A stretch of DNA of 64,000 bases. Source: Lysobacter sp. (GTDB lineage Bacteria > Pseudomonadota > Gammaproteobacteria > Xanthomonadales > Xanthomonadaceae). The stretch is taken from assembly GCA_008015835.1 (NCBI GenBank), contig SSGH01000007.1, positions 124,001 through 188,000 of the forward strand, read 5' to 3'. The position numbers and the translations under genes were made by a program. Each line of letters opens with the position of its first letter. The first letter of the stretch is position 1. Below the pieces are notes generated by a model, which was given only the letters and a program-made list of their open reading frames with translations, did not search any database and was not told the origin of the DNA. This document shows positions 52,761-61,715 of this stretch, one piece after another.

Positions 52761-53613
52761 CGGCGAACCCTCTCCGGGTCACCGCGAACCACGCGCGCCC
52801 GGCGTACGCCACCACCGTCGCGATCCCGAGATAGACGCCCAAGCCGGCCCAATCCGGCATGCGCTGCCACAACATCACGGCGCGCGCCTGATCGATGATG
52901 AACGTCAGCGGATTCCACTGGAACACCCAGCGATACGATTCGGGCACCGCGTCCAGCGGCATCATCGCCGACGATAGGAACAGCAGCGCCATCGACATCA
53001 CGCCGGTGACTTGCGCGATGTCGCGAAAGTAAACGCCCATCGACGCCAGAAACCACGACACTCCGGCGGTCAGCACCACCAGCGGCAACATCACCAGCGG
53101 CAAGAGAACGACGGTCCACACGAATTCGCCGTCCATCGCCAGGCGCAATACCAAGAACACGACCGTGTTCATCGCGGTGTGGAACAGCGCCGCCAAAATC
53201 ATCGGCCACGGCAGGATCTGCAGCGGGAAGATCACCCGCTTGACGAAATTAGGGTTGCCCAGCACCAATGCGGGAGCGCGGTTGAAGCACTCGGCGAAAA
53301 AGCCGTGAACGATGAGCCCGGAGAACAGCACGATCGCGAACGAAGTGCGGCCGGCTTCGACGTCCGGCCATTTGCCGCCCATCACGGTGCCGAACGCGAA
53401 CGCGTAGACGCACAGCAGCAGGAACGGGCTGATCAACGACCACAGCAGCCCGAAGCTGGCGCCGCGATAACGCCCCAAGACCTCGCGTTTGGTCAATTCC
53501 GCGATCAACGACCGATGCGAAGCGATGTCGAGGAACGGCCTGAAAATGCGCCGCGACATCGATACCGAACGGGATGCGCCGGGCGAAACCTCAGAGCGCA
53601 TCGGCGAGGTCAT
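52750..53613 (-). CDS. wzm: O-antigen ABC exporter permease Wzm
   Basis: A 287-residue integral membrane protein of the ABC-2 type with six hydrophobic helices, starting with an amphipathic N-terminus SHRSLIAELTKREVLGRYRG and the first helix GLLWSLISPFLLLCVYAFAF. It passes undecaprenyl-linked O-polysaccharide across the inner membrane. The ATG at 53613 is preferred because GGAGG lies nine bases upstream. It overlaps the end of metB by 23 bases and the start of wzt by 11. Being the first gene of the leftward set, it may be transcribed by read-through from metB. Confidence 0.93.
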   Translation of the reverse strand: MTSPMRSEVSPGASRSVSMSRRIFRPFLDIASHRSLIAELTKREVLGRYRGASFGLLWSLISPFLLLCVYAFAFGTVMGGKWPDVEAGRTSFAIVLFSGLIVHGFFAECFNRAPALVLGNPNFVKRVIFPLQILPWPMILAALFHTAMNTVVFLVLRLAMDGEFVWTVVLLPLVMLPLVVLTAGVSWFLASMGVYFRDIAQVTGVMSMALLFLSSAMMPLDAVPESYRWVFQWNPLTFIIDQARAVMLWQRMPDWAGLGVYLGIATVVAYAGRAWFAVTRRGFADVL

Positions 53614-54775
53614 GCCGCAAATCCTCCAACGTCTCCACGCCCACGCTCAAGCGCACGAGATCGTCGTGGATGCCGAGCGCGGCGCGACGTTCGACCGGCA
53701 CCGAGGCGTGCGTCATCACCGCCGGGTGATTCACGAGACTTTCCACGCCGCCCAGCGATTCGGCGAGCGTGAACAATGCGGTGCGTTCGCAAAAACGCTT
53801 AGCGCCTTCGAAACCGCCTTTGACGCGGATCGACACGATGCCGCCGAAGCCGTCCATCTGCCGCGCGGCCAACGCGCGCTGCGGATGGTCGTCGAGCCCG
53901 GGGTAGATCACCTGCTCGATCGACGGATGCGCGCGCAGCCATTCGGCCAACGCCTGCGCGTTCTCGCAGTGCGCCTTCATGCGCAAATGCAGCGTCTTCA
54001 AGCCGCGCAGCGCGAGGAAGCTGTCGAACGGGCCCTGCACCGCGCCGACGGAGTTCTGCAGGAACGCGAGTTTTTCGGCCAATTCGGCGTTGTCGCCGAC
54101 CACCGCCATGCCGCCGACCATGTCGGAATGGCCGTTGAGATATTTGGTGGCCGAGTGCATCACGATATCGGCGCCGTGTTCGAGCGGGCGCTGCAGGATC
54201 GGCGAAGCGAACGTGTTATCGGCGACCATCAACAGGCCGTGCTTCTTCGCGATCGCGCTCACCGCGCGCAGATCGACGATCTTCAGCATCGGATTGGTCG
54301 GCGTTTCCACCCACACCATCCGCGTGTTCGGGCGGATCGCGGCCTCGAACGCGGCCGGGTCGGTCAGGTCGACGAAGCTGAAATCCAAACCGGCGCTGCG
54401 GCGGCGCACGCGCTCGAACAGTCGGAACGTGCCGCCGTAGACGTCGTCCATGCAGATCACATGGCTGCCGCTGTCGAGCAGTTCCAGAATCGTCGAGGTG
54501 GCGGCCAGGCCCGACGCGAACGCGAAGCCGCGGCTGCCGCCTTCCAAACCGGCCACGCAGCGCTCGTAGGCGAAACGCGTGGGGTTGTGGGTCCGCGAGT
54601 ACTCGAATCCTTGATGCACGCCCGGACTGCTCTGGGCGTAGGTCGAGGTGGCGTAGATCGGCGTCATCACCGCCCCGGTGCTGGGGTCGGGGCTTTGGCC
54701 GGCGTGGATGGCCTGGGTGCCGAGCCCCCAAGCGCGGGACGCGTCGGCGGAGTCGGTGCTGTCGGACTGGCGCAT
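53591..54775 (-). CDS. metB: cystathionine gamma-synthase/gamma-lyase-type PLP enzyme
   Basis: A 394-residue type-I PLP enzyme. The pyridoxal lysine is Lys211 in HSATKYLNGHSD; the phosphate-binding loop is in AFASGLAATST, and ETPTNP and TFASPILQRPLEHGAD lie in the usual order. It either joins O-acyl-homoserine to cysteine (gamma-synthase, MetB) or splits cystathionine (gamma-lyase); sequence inspection cannot separate these. With the CBS-like gene upstream it forms a transsulfuration pair. It is the right-hand marker of the variable LPS locus in Xanthomonas, and here wzm overlaps its 3' end by 23 bases. Confidence 0.92.
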   Translation of the reverse strand: MRQSDSTDSADASRAWGLGTQAIHAGQSPDPSTGAVMTPIYATSTYAQSSPGVHQGFEYSRTHNPTRFAYERCVAGLEGGSRGFAFASGLAATSTILELLDSGSHVICMDDVYGGTFRLFERVRRRSAGLDFSFVDLTDPAAFEAAIRPNTRMVWVETPTNPMLKIVDLRAVSAIAKKHGLLMVADNTFASPILQRPLEHGADIVMHSATKYLNGHSDMVGGMAVVGDNAELAEKLAFLQNSVGAVQGPFDSFLALRGLKTLHLRMKAHCENAQALAEWLRAHPSIEQVIYPGLDDHPQRALAARQMDGFGGIVSIRVKGGFEGAKRFCERTALFTLAESLGGVESLVNHPAVMTHASVPVERRAALGIHDDLVRLSVGVETLEDLRHDLADAL

Positions 54776-54857
54776 CGGGGGAATTCGACCTGAATGGGCG
54801 CGAATTTTAGCATCCGCGCCGCGCCGAGCGCCCGGGTGCGCCCGGGGTTGGCCGCGC

Positions 54858-56285
54858 TTACTGAACGCGGCGGCGCAGCCAGTTCAGCAAATCGATTCGG
54901 GTGATCAGACCCAGGAAGCGGTCGCCGTCCATCACGATGGCGACGTGGCCGCGATCGAACACCGGCAGCAGCGCCTCCACCGGGCTGCGCACGTCCAGGA
55001 TGTCGAGCTTGCTGACCATCGCGGTGGACACCGGGTCGCGGAACTTGGCTTCGTCGCCGTAGACGTGCAGCAGCGCATCGCTTTCGTCGAGGATGCCGAC
55101 GATGCGCTCGCCGTCCATCACCGGCAATTGCGAAATCTCGTACAGCTTCATGCGCTGGTAGGCGGTGACCAGCAGATCGTTCGGGCCGACCACCACGGTG
55201 TCGCGCTGGGTGTAGGGGCGCAGGATCAAATCGCGCAAATCGCCGAAGGTTTCGCGCTGGATGAAGCCGTTGTCGAGCATCCAATAGTCGTTGTATTGCT
55301 TCGACAGATACTTATTGCCGGTGTCGCAAACGAACACCAACACGTTCTTCGGCGTCGTCTGCTCGCGGCAGTATTTCAGCGCGGCCGCCAGCAACGTGCC
55401 GCTGGAAGAACCGCCGAGCACGCCTTCGCTGCGCAGCAGTTCGCGCGCGGCCAGGAAACTCTCTTTGTCGCTGATGGCGTAGGCTTTTTTCACGCGCGTG
55501 AAATCGGAGATCGGCGGCAGGAAATCCTCGCCGATGCCCTCCACCATCCAACTGCCGGATTTCTCGCTGAGCGTACCTTCGTTGATGTATTCGGTGAGGA
55601 TCGAGCCCACCGGATCGGCCAAAATCAGCTCGGTCTTCGGCGAATGCGCGGCGAAACAGCGCGACAGGCCGGTCATGGTGCCGGAGCTGCCGCAACCGAA
55701 CACGATGGCGTCCAAACCGCCGACTTCGGCCATTTGCCGCAGGATTTCCGGGCCGGTGCCGAATTCGTGCGCGGCCGGGTTGTCGGGGTTGCCGAACTGA
55801 TTGATGAAGTAGGCGCCGGGCGTTTCGTCGGCGATGCGCTTGGCCATGTCCTGGTAGTAATCGGGATGGCCCTTGGCCACGTCGGAACGGGTCAGCACCA
55901 CCTCCGCGCCCATGGCTTTGAGGTTGAAGATCTTCTCGCGGCTCATCTTGTCGGGCACGACGAGGATGAGCTTGTAGCCTTTCTGCTGCGCGACCAGGGC
56001 CAACCCGATGCCGGTATTGCCGGCGGTGCCCTCCACAAGCGTGTCGCCGGGCTTGATATCGCCCCGCTGCTCGGCCGCTTCGATCATGCGCAGGCCGATA
56101 CGGTCCTTGATGGAACCGCCCGGATTCTGGCTTTCGAGTTTCAGAAACAGCGTGCAGACGCCGGCGTCCAGGCGCTGCGCGCGAATGACCGGGGTGTCGG
56201 CGATCAGATCGAGAACGGAATCGCGGATCTCGGATCGGGCCGTCGCGGGGGAAGTCTCGGAAGGATTCGCGCGTGCAGTCGACAT
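54858..56285 (-). CDS. cystathionine beta-synthase (PLP domain plus CBS pair)
   Basis: A 475-residue enzyme. The catalytic half is a fold-type II PLP enzyme, with Lys60 in QNPGGSIKDR, VEGTAGNTGIGLA and FGCGSSGTMTGLSRCF. The C-terminal 130 residues form two CBS domains (MKLYEISQLPVMDGERIVGIL and GHVAIVMDGDRFLGLITRIDLL) like the regulatory part of cystathionine beta-synthase. It condenses serine and homocysteine to cystathionine, or acts as a cysteine synthase. It is transcribed toward metB with an 82-base gap. Lack of an N-terminal heme domain fits the bacterial form. Confidence 0.9.
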   Translation of the reverse strand: MSTARANPSETSPATARSEIRDSVLDLIADTPVIRAQRLDAGVCTLFLKLESQNPGGSIKDRIGLRMIEAAEQRGDIKPGDTLVEGTAGNTGIGLALVAQQKGYKLILVVPDKMSREKIFNLKAMGAEVVLTRSDVAKGHPDYYQDMAKRIADETPGAYFINQFGNPDNPAAHEFGTGPEILRQMAEVGGLDAIVFGCGSSGTMTGLSRCFAAHSPKTELILADPVGSILTEYINEGTLSEKSGSWMVEGIGEDFLPPISDFTRVKKAYAISDKESFLAARELLRSEGVLGGSSSGTLLAAALKYCREQTTPKNVLVFVCDTGNKYLSKQYNDYWMLDNGFIQRETFGDLRDLILRPYTQRDTVVVGPNDLLVTAYQRMKLYEISQLPVMDGERIVGILDESDALLHVYGDEAKFRDPVSTAMVSKLDILDVRSPVEALLPVFDRGHVAIVMDGDRFLGLITRIDLLNWLRRRVQ

Positions 56286-56484
56286 GCCGGTCCCGGGCGC
56301 TGTGGAAAGGCCGGATTATCGCATTCGGGGCGAGGGGCGCGTCGAGCGCGCGGGCAGCGGCCGAGGAATTCGGGAGCGCAGCGCTTGGGGCGGTGCGCCG
56401 GCGCTGCGGAGCGGGCGATCGCTCGCTCCGTCCGCAGCGCTTGATCGGTCTGGCCCGCTGTCGGTGGGCCGCGTGTGGGGAAGG

Positions 56485-56703
56485 TCAGTGGTGCAAGCTG
56501 TCGAACATCTGGGTCAGACGGTCTTTCGCCGCCAATTTTTCGCGTTTCATCTGCATCAAACGGTTGTCGTCGATCGGCAACACGCCGAGTTCGGCGTCCA
56601 GCACCTGCTTGTCGAGTTCCTTGTGGCGGTGGTAGAGCTGCCTGAATTCGGCATTGTTCTTGATCAAGGCGTCGACTTCGGCCTGGGATTGCCCTTCAAA
56701 CAT
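56485..56703 (-). CDS. DUF465 (YdcH-like) family protein
   Basis: A 72-residue helical protein starting MFEGQSQAEVDALIKNN and continuing FRQLYHRHKELDKQVLDAE, NRLMQMKREKLAAKDRL. The length and the RHKELDKQV motif are typical of DUF465/YdcH proteins, short coiled-coil dimers of unknown function. The start is secure because AGGAGGTTCCTC gives a perfect ribosome site directly before the ATG at 56703. A longer frame to 56916 has no ribosome site. It lies upstream of the CBS gene in the same direction, 199 bases away. Confidence 0.9.
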   Translation of the reverse strand: MFEGQSQAEVDALIKNNAEFRQLYHRHKELDKQVLDAELGVLPIDDNRLMQMKREKLAAKDRLTQMFDSLHH

Positions 56704-57271
56704 GAGGAACCTCCTGACTGCTGAGCGTGAAGTCCCGGCGGGACGACCGGGACGGTGGGATGGGCGCGACCGACCCGCGCGAGGCGAGCGGTCGGCCCAA
56801 AACGCGAACGCCCCGGCCGGGAACGGCACGGGGCGTATGGACATTCGGGTTCGCGACATCGAACGAGCCGGCGGCGGACACCGCCTTGCGGACGCTCCGT
56901 TCGGGAGCGCCCGCACGCACTTCGCTTGCGGCGGCGATCTCCGGGGAAGCTTCTTGAGAATGCGTCATCGGGGGCTCTTCGACGCGGCGGCGAACCGCCT
57001 GCAGATCGACCCTACTCCTGTCGCGCGCGCCCGGCAAGAGGGAACGCGACGCGCGCGACGATCGGTGCGTTCACGCTTGATGCGGATCGACGTTGCCGAC
57101 GGGGCCGGCCGCGATCGAACGGCATCGATCGCCGACAACCGATTGATTTTATTTATAAAGAAGCGACGGGCTTTTCGACCGCATGCAGGAAGCGTTGCGC
57201 GCCGCGAGCGCCATGAACCGCCCAAAGCAGCGCCGTCGCCCCCTGCGATCGACCGCCGCCGCCCTGGGCCT
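56704..57271. other. 568-bp intergenic region with AT-rich patch
   Basis: No convincing gene. A 90-codon leftward frame starting at 56968 (MTHSQEASPE) is Arg/Ser/Pro-rich and lacks a ribosome site. The AT-rich patch at 57141-57160 contains TATAAAT on the minus strand, a plausible -10 element for transcription toward the DUF465 gene; a matching -35 is not clear. The rest is GC-rich. Confidence 0.4.
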
Positions 57272-57958
57272 TCAGCGCGTCGGCTTGGGCTTCGGTTTAG
57301 GTTTCGGCTTGCCGGCCACGGGCTTGGGTTTCGGGGGCGAGACCGGCCCGCCGGCCGCCAATTCGGCTTCCTTGCGCGCCAACTCCGCTTCCAATTCGCG
57401 GGCGGCGCGCAGCTTTTCGGCTTCCGCTCCGGCCACCGTGTCGAGGATGCCCTCGGCGTCTTCGCGGGCCTGCGCTTCCTGGGCGATCGCCTCGCGCAGC
57501 CGAGCGGCCTCCTCGGCTTGAATCTGGGCCTCGATCCGCAGCCGCTCGGCCTCGGCGCGGGCGCGCTCGGCATCGCGCCGGCTGGCTTCGACCAGCAGTT
57601 CGCCGCGCTCCAGCTCCAGACGCTGCAGTTCGGTGCGGGCCAATTCGCCGCGAACGGCGACTTCGGCGGTTTCGACCCGCAGACGGGCGACCTGCAGCGC
57701 CTGCGGCCGTTGCTTGCGTTTGGCGGCGGCCAACGCTTCCACCGCTTGCCGAGCCTGCAGGCGTTCGTACGCGGCCAGCGTGTTGCGCTGCGGGTCCAGG
57801 TCGAGATTGCGCAACCGCGCCTGCAGCGGCGCGGCATCCGGGTCGGCTTCCGCGGCGAAGGTCGCCGCCACGGGCGCGCACGCCAGCGCCAGCGCCAACA
57901 GGCCAGCGCGCCATCGCGGGCGCGTCGGGGGGGATTGCCGCGAGCTCGTGCCGCTCAT
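57272..57958 (-). CDS. exported coiled-coil protein with KP-repeat tail
   Basis: A 228-residue exported protein. A hydrophobic segment (about 18-37, ending VAATFAAEADP) is a signal peptide or anchor; a long charged coiled coil follows (ERARAEAERLRIEAQIQAEE, EDAEGILDTVAGAEAEKL), and the C-terminus is a lysine-proline run (KPKPKPKPKP). In xanthomonads the equivalent gene after DUF4398 usually carries an OmpA peptidoglycan-binding domain; here none is present, and no frameshift that would hide one was seen. The ATG at 57958 overlaps the DUF4398 stop by four bases (ATGA). Confidence 0.75.
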   Translation of the reverse strand: MSGTSSRQSPPTRPRWRAGLLALALACAPVAATFAAEADPDAAPLQARLRNLDLDPQRNTLAAYERLQARQAVEALAAAKRKQRPQALQVARLRVETAEVAVRGELARTELQRLELERGELLVEASRRDAERARAEAERLRIEAQIQAEEAARLREAIAQEAQAREDAEGILDTVAGAEAEKLRAARELEAELARKEAELAAGGPVSPPKPKPVAGKPKPKPKPKPTR

Positions 57959-58419
57959 GGCCGCACCCCCGCATCCGGTTCCATGTCGAGTTTCATGCGC
58001 AATTCGCGGATTTCCGCGCGCCGCAGCCGCAAATCCGACTGCACCGCGGCTTCGCGGCTGCGGGCATAGGCGTAATCGGCTTCTGCCGCGGCCAATTGCG
58101 CCAGCGCGACCGCATCCGGTTTGCGTCGTTCGGCCCATTTCGCCTGCGCTTGGCCCAGGGCGCTGCGCGCGCGCAGCAGCACGTCCGCGGCGTATTGCTG
58201 CGCATCCGCGCTTTCGGCGCGCGCCAAGGCGGCTTCGGCGGCGGCGATCTCCGGATTCGGCGGCAGCGGTTTCTCCGCCGCGCGCGGCGACGCGGCGGCG
58301 AGCGCGAGCGTCGCGAACAGAAACGTGAGCCCGATCACACGCGATAACGCGACGGGCGCGGCGGTCCGCGATGTCGGTTGCTGCGGCGGGAATGCGAATT
58401 GTGCGAAGCTTGCGGTCAT
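57955..58419 (-). CDS. DUF4398 domain-containing exported protein
   Basis: A 154-residue exported protein: hydrophobic segment about 26-47 (VIGLTFLFATLALAAASP), then a helical DUF4398 domain with IAAAEAALARAESADAQQYA, RSALGQAQAKWAERRKP and LAAAEADYAYARSREAAVQ. DUF4398 proteins are coiled-coil envelope proteins of uncertain role, normally next to an OmpA-like gene. The ATG at 58419 was chosen because it places the signal near the N-terminus; a longer frame to 58488 adds Cys-rich residues unlike the family. It is divergent from pilU, with 86 bases between starts. Confidence 0.85.
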   Translation of the reverse strand: MTASFAQFAFPPQQPTSRTAAPVALSRVIGLTFLFATLALAAASPRAAEKPLPPNPEIAAAEAALARAESADAQQYAADVLLRARSALGQAQAKWAERRKPDAVALAQLAAAEADYAYARSREAAVQSDLRLRRAEIRELRMKLDMEPDAGVRP

Positions 58420-58505
58420 GGGGCGTGTGGCGTCGTTCGTCGGCACGCGGGCATTGTCACACCATTCGCAGCCGTTGCAACGGCGCACGACGGGGAGATT
58501 CAGCG

Positions 58506-59639
58506 ATGGACATCGGCTATTTCCTGAAGCTGATGACGGATAAAAACGCCTCCGATATGTTCCTGACCACCGGCGCGCCGGTGCATATCAAGGTCGAAGG
58601 CAAGCTCTACCCGCTCGGCAACACCGGGTTGCCGCCGGGCATGGTCAAAAAAATCGCCTACTCGCTGATGGACGAAGGCCAGGTGCCGGAATTCGAGCGC
58701 GACCTGGAGCTGAACATGGCGCTGTCGCTGGCGGACGCCGGTCGCTTCCGCGTGAACGTGTTCAAGCAGCGCGGCGAAGTGGGCATGGTGATCCGCGCGA
58801 TCCGCAGCGTGATCCCCAGCATCGAAGAACTGCAACTGCCGCAGGCGCTCAAGCAGATCATCATGGCGCCGCGCGGCTTAGTGCTGATCGTGGGCTCGAC
58901 CGGTTCGGGCAAATCCACCACGCTGGCGTCGATGATCGACTACCGCAACACCATCGCCGCGGGCCATATTCTGACGATCGAAGACCCGATCGAATATCTG
59001 CATCGGCACAAGAAATCGATCGTGAATCAGCGCGAGGTCGGTCTCGACACCCACGCGTTCCACAACGCGCTGAAGAACGCGATGCGCGAAGCGCCGGACG
59101 TGATCCTGATCGGCGAAATTCTCGACGCCACCACGATGGAAGCGGCGATCGCCTTCGCCGAAACCGGCCATCTGTGCTTGGCGACGCTGCACTCCAACAA
59201 CGCCGACCAGACGATCGAACGCATTCTCAATTTCTTCCCCGAGAGCGCGCACAAGAACGTGTTGATGAATCTGGCGCTGAATCTCAAGGCGGTGGTCAGC
59301 CAACGCTTGGTGGTCGGCACCGACGGCCGTCGCCTGCCGGCGGCGGAAGTGCTGATCAACACGCCGATGATCCGCGACCTGCTGCGTCGCGGTCAGGTGC
59401 ACGAAATGAAACAGGCGATGGAAGAATCGCTCGAAGAAGGCATGGAGTCGTTCGACCAGTGCCTGTTCCGGCTGTGCAAGGAAGGCAAGATCGATATGGA
59501 GCAAGCGCTGCGCGCCGCCGACTCGCGCGACGGCTTGGCGCTGAAGTTCCGACTGTCTGAGGGCGCGGGCGCGGAGCACGACCCATACGCGGTCGCGTTC
59601 GAGAGCGGCGAAGCGGGCGGCGGCGCGTTCCAGCACTGA
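58506..59639 (+). CDS. pilU: twitching motility ATPase PilU
   Basis: A 377-residue hexameric ATPase, paralogue of PilT, that assists retraction of type IV pili. The PAS-like N-domain (DIGYFLKLMTDKNASDMFL) precedes the RecA core with Walker A GSTGSGKST at 130-138, an Asp box LTIEDPIEY, Walker B PDVILIGEI and a His box HLCLATLHSNN. GEILDATTMEAAIAFAETGHL and RILNFFPESAHKN set it apart from PilT and point to PilU. A GGGGAGATTCAGCG ribosome site precedes the ATG at 58506. pilT itself is not in the window. Confidence 0.92.
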   Translation: MDIGYFLKLMTDKNASDMFLTTGAPVHIKVEGKLYPLGNTGLPPGMVKKIAYSLMDEGQVPEFERDLELNMALSLADAGRFRVNVFKQRGEVGMVIRAIRSVIPSIEELQLPQALKQIIMAPRGLVLIVGSTGSGKSTTLASMIDYRNTIAAGHILTIEDPIEYLHRHKKSIVNQREVGLDTHAFHNALKNAMREAPDVILIGEILDATTMEAAIAFAETGHLCLATLHSNNADQTIERILNFFPESAHKNVLMNLALNLKAVVSQRLVVGTDGRRLPAAEVLINTPMIRDLLRRGQVHEMKQAMEESLEEGMESFDQCLFRLCKEGKIDMEQALRAADSRDGLALKFRLSEGAGAEHDPYAVAFESGEAGGGAFQH

Positions 59640-59673
59640 CCCGCGCGCGACCCAAAAACCACCGCACGTCCGC

Positions 59674-59699
59674 AACGCCCCGGCTTCGACCGGGGCGTT
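59674..59699 (+). terminator. intrinsic terminator after pilU
   Basis: A perfect 10-base stem (AACGCCCCGG / CCGGGGCGTT) around CTTCGA, followed by CGGTTT. It ends the pilU transcript and lies 24 bases from the end of the convergent maleylacetoacetate isomerase gene. Confidence 0.85.
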
Positions 59700-59723
59700 C
59701 GGTTTAGACGAAGTCGAGCCGCG

Positions 59724-60386
59724 TTACGCGCTCGGCGCGTCGGGTTGATTCTCGGGGCGCGCGGCGTCGAACGCCGGCAACGCCAAGCACTCGGCTTCGA
59801 TTCGGCGGATCGTCGGGTACGGGTCGAGATCGACGCCGAACCGACGCGCGTTGTAGACCTGCGGGATCAAACAGCAATCCGCTAAGCCGGGCGCATCGCC
59901 CTCGCAGAACGTGCCGCGGGCGAGGTCTTCCACCAGCATCGTCTCGAAGGCGCGAAACCCGTCCGACATCCAATGCCGCATCCAGGCGTCGCGCGCCGGT
60001 TGCGCAGCGTCGAATTCGCGCTCGAGGTAGCGCATCACCCGCAGGTTGTTCAGCGGATGGATGTCGCAGGCGATCAATTGCGCCAGCGCGCGCGTATGCG
60101 CACGGTCGCGCGGCTCGATCGGCAGCAGCGGCGGATCCGACCAAATCTCGTCGATGTACTCGATGATCGCCAGCGACTGGCGAATCATGCGATGGCCGTG
60201 CTGCAGGACCGGAATCAACCGCTGCGGGTGGGTCGATTCGTAGCCGGGGCGAAGCTGATCGCCGCCGTCGCGGATCAGATCGACCGGCGCGTATTCGTAC
60301 TCCAACCCCTTCAAATTGAGCGCGATGCGCACCCGGTAGGCGGCGCTGGAACGCCAGTAGCCGTACAGCTTGAGTCGTTCGGTCAT
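59724..60386 (-). CDS. maiA: maleylacetoacetate isomerase (zeta-class GST)
   Basis: A 220-residue zeta-class glutathione transferase. The glutathione-site motif SSAAYRVRIALNLKGL is characteristic of maleylacetoacetate isomerases, and ACDIHPLNNLRVMRYL follows in the C-terminal domain. It turns maleylacetoacetate into fumarylacetoacetate in tyrosine degradation, using glutathione as cofactor. The fumarylacetoacetase gene lies directly upstream in the same direction (70-base gap), giving the last two steps as a pair. The earlier steps (hppD, hmgA) are not in the window. Confidence 0.93.
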   Translation of the reverse strand: MTERLKLYGYWRSSAAYRVRIALNLKGLEYEYAPVDLIRDGGDQLRPGYESTHPQRLIPVLQHGHRMIRQSLAIIEYIDEIWSDPPLLPIEPRDRAHTRALAQLIACDIHPLNNLRVMRYLEREFDAAQPARDAWMRHWMSDGFRAFETMLVEDLARGTFCEGDAPGLADCCLIPQVYNARRFGVDLDPYPTIRRIEAECLALPAFDAARPENQPDAPSA

Positions 60387-60456
60387 ATCGCCTCCCCGGG
60401 TGCGCGGCGTCGAATCCGGATAGTGCGCCCGAGGGTCGACGTCGACAAGAGCGCGG

Positions 60457-61440
60457 TCAAGCCGCCGGCTCGATCCGCTGCTCGATCGCGCCGAAGATGT
60501 CCTCGCCGGCGCGGCTGCGCATCTCGATCCGCACCACGTCGCCGTACTTCATGAACGGCGTGATCGGGGCGCCGGTCTCCAAGGTTTCGACCGTGCGCCG
60601 TTCGGCGAAGCAGGACGCGCCCAGCGACGTGTCCTCATTCGCCACCGTGCCCGAACCGACGATGGTGCCGGCCGACAGCGGCCGGGTCTTCGCCGCGTGA
60701 GCGACCAACTGGGCGAAATCGAACTGCATATCGACGCCCGCCTCCGGCGCGCCGAACCATACGCCGTTGATGTGCGTCAGCAGCGGCAGGTGGACTTTGC
60801 TCTCCCGCCACGCGTCGCCCAACTCGTCGGGGGTGACGAAGACCGGCGACAACGCCGAGCGCGGTTTGGACTGCAGGAAGCCGAATCCCTTGGCCAATTC
60901 ATCAGGAATCAAATTGCGAAGCGAAACATCATTGACCAAACCAATCAATTGAATGCGCGATGCGGCCTCTTCGGGCGAGACGGCCATCGGCACATCGTCG
61001 GTCACCACCACCACTTCGGCTTCCAAATCGATGCCGTACGTCTCGCTCGGCACGCGCACCGGATCGCGCGGGCCGTAGAACCCGGCGCTGACCGCTTGGT
61101 ACATCAACGGATCGGTGTAGAAGCTCTTCGGTACCTCCGCGCCGCGCGCGCGGCGGACGCGCTCGACGTGCGGCAAATACGCGCTACCATCCACGAATTC
61201 GTAGGCGCGCGGCAACGGCGCGGCCAACAGATGCATGTCCACATCGAACGCGCCCGCGGCTTCGCCCGCATTCAGCGAATCCGACAGCGCATTCAGGCGC
61301 GGCGCGGCGTTGGACCAATCTTCCAACGCGCGCTGCAGCGTCGGCGCGATGCCGTCGGCGCGCACCGCGCGGGTCAAATCGCGCGACACCACCACCAGCG
61401 TCCCGTCGCGACCGCCCTCTTTCAAAGAACCCAGCTTCAT
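60457..61440 (-). CDS. fumarylacetoacetate hydrolase family protein (fumarylacetoacetase)
   Basis: A 327-residue enzyme of the FAH fold. It contains YGIDLEAEVVVVTDD (metal-binding acidic residues), LIGLVNDVSLRNLIPDELAKGFGFLQSKP, the base-containing VDMQFDFAQLVAHAA and the GTIVGSGTVANEDTSLG loop. With maiA downstream it most likely hydrolyses fumarylacetoacetate to fumarate and acetoacetate. Acetoacetate could then be used by the CoA-transferase pair at 31-32.6 kb. The ATG at 61440 is taken because MKLGSLKEGGRDGTLVVV is the family N-terminus; GAGGG precedes it. Confidence 0.92.
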   Translation of the reverse strand: MKLGSLKEGGRDGTLVVVSRDLTRAVRADGIAPTLQRALEDWSNAAPRLNALSDSLNAGEAAGAFDVDMHLLAAPLPRAYEFVDGSAYLPHVERVRRARGAEVPKSFYTDPLMYQAVSAGFYGPRDPVRVPSETYGIDLEAEVVVVTDDVPMAVSPEEAASRIQLIGLVNDVSLRNLIPDELAKGFGFLQSKPRSALSPVFVTPDELGDAWRESKVHLPLLTHINGVWFGAPEAGVDMQFDFAQLVAHAAKTRPLSAGTIVGSGTVANEDTSLGASCFAERRTVETLETGAPITPFMKYGDVVRIEMRSRAGEDIFGAIEQRIEPAA

Positions 61441-61486
61441 CGAACCCTCGCTTATTTCGGAATGAAAGACACGCTTCCGCCTACGC

Positions 61487-61507
61487 CAACAGATTTTGTT
61501 GTAATCT
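61487..61507. promoter_or_regulatory. possible operator upstream of fumarylacetoacetase gene
   Basis: Two overlapping imperfect palindromes in an AT-rich patch: CAACA/TGTTG spaced by five bases and AGATT/AATCT spaced by seven. The patch starts 46 bases before the gene's start codon on the minus strand. Such dyads suit a small helix-turn-helix repressor, but chance is not excluded. Confidence 0.25.
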
Positions 61508-61715
61508 GCGCCCGGACCGGCCGATCGAACTACCCGGCGTTTGGGGCGTCGGGCGCCACGACACGCCATGACCTCGTCGCGACCGCGCCCGTGCGGAACG
61601 ACGCGATCCTGGTATTTTAAGCCGATCCGCACTCGCACCACATCCGACGGCGCGCGACGCGCCCGCGGCGGGGGGATCGGTTCGGACAGGCATTGGGGAA
61701 GCCACGGAACATCGA

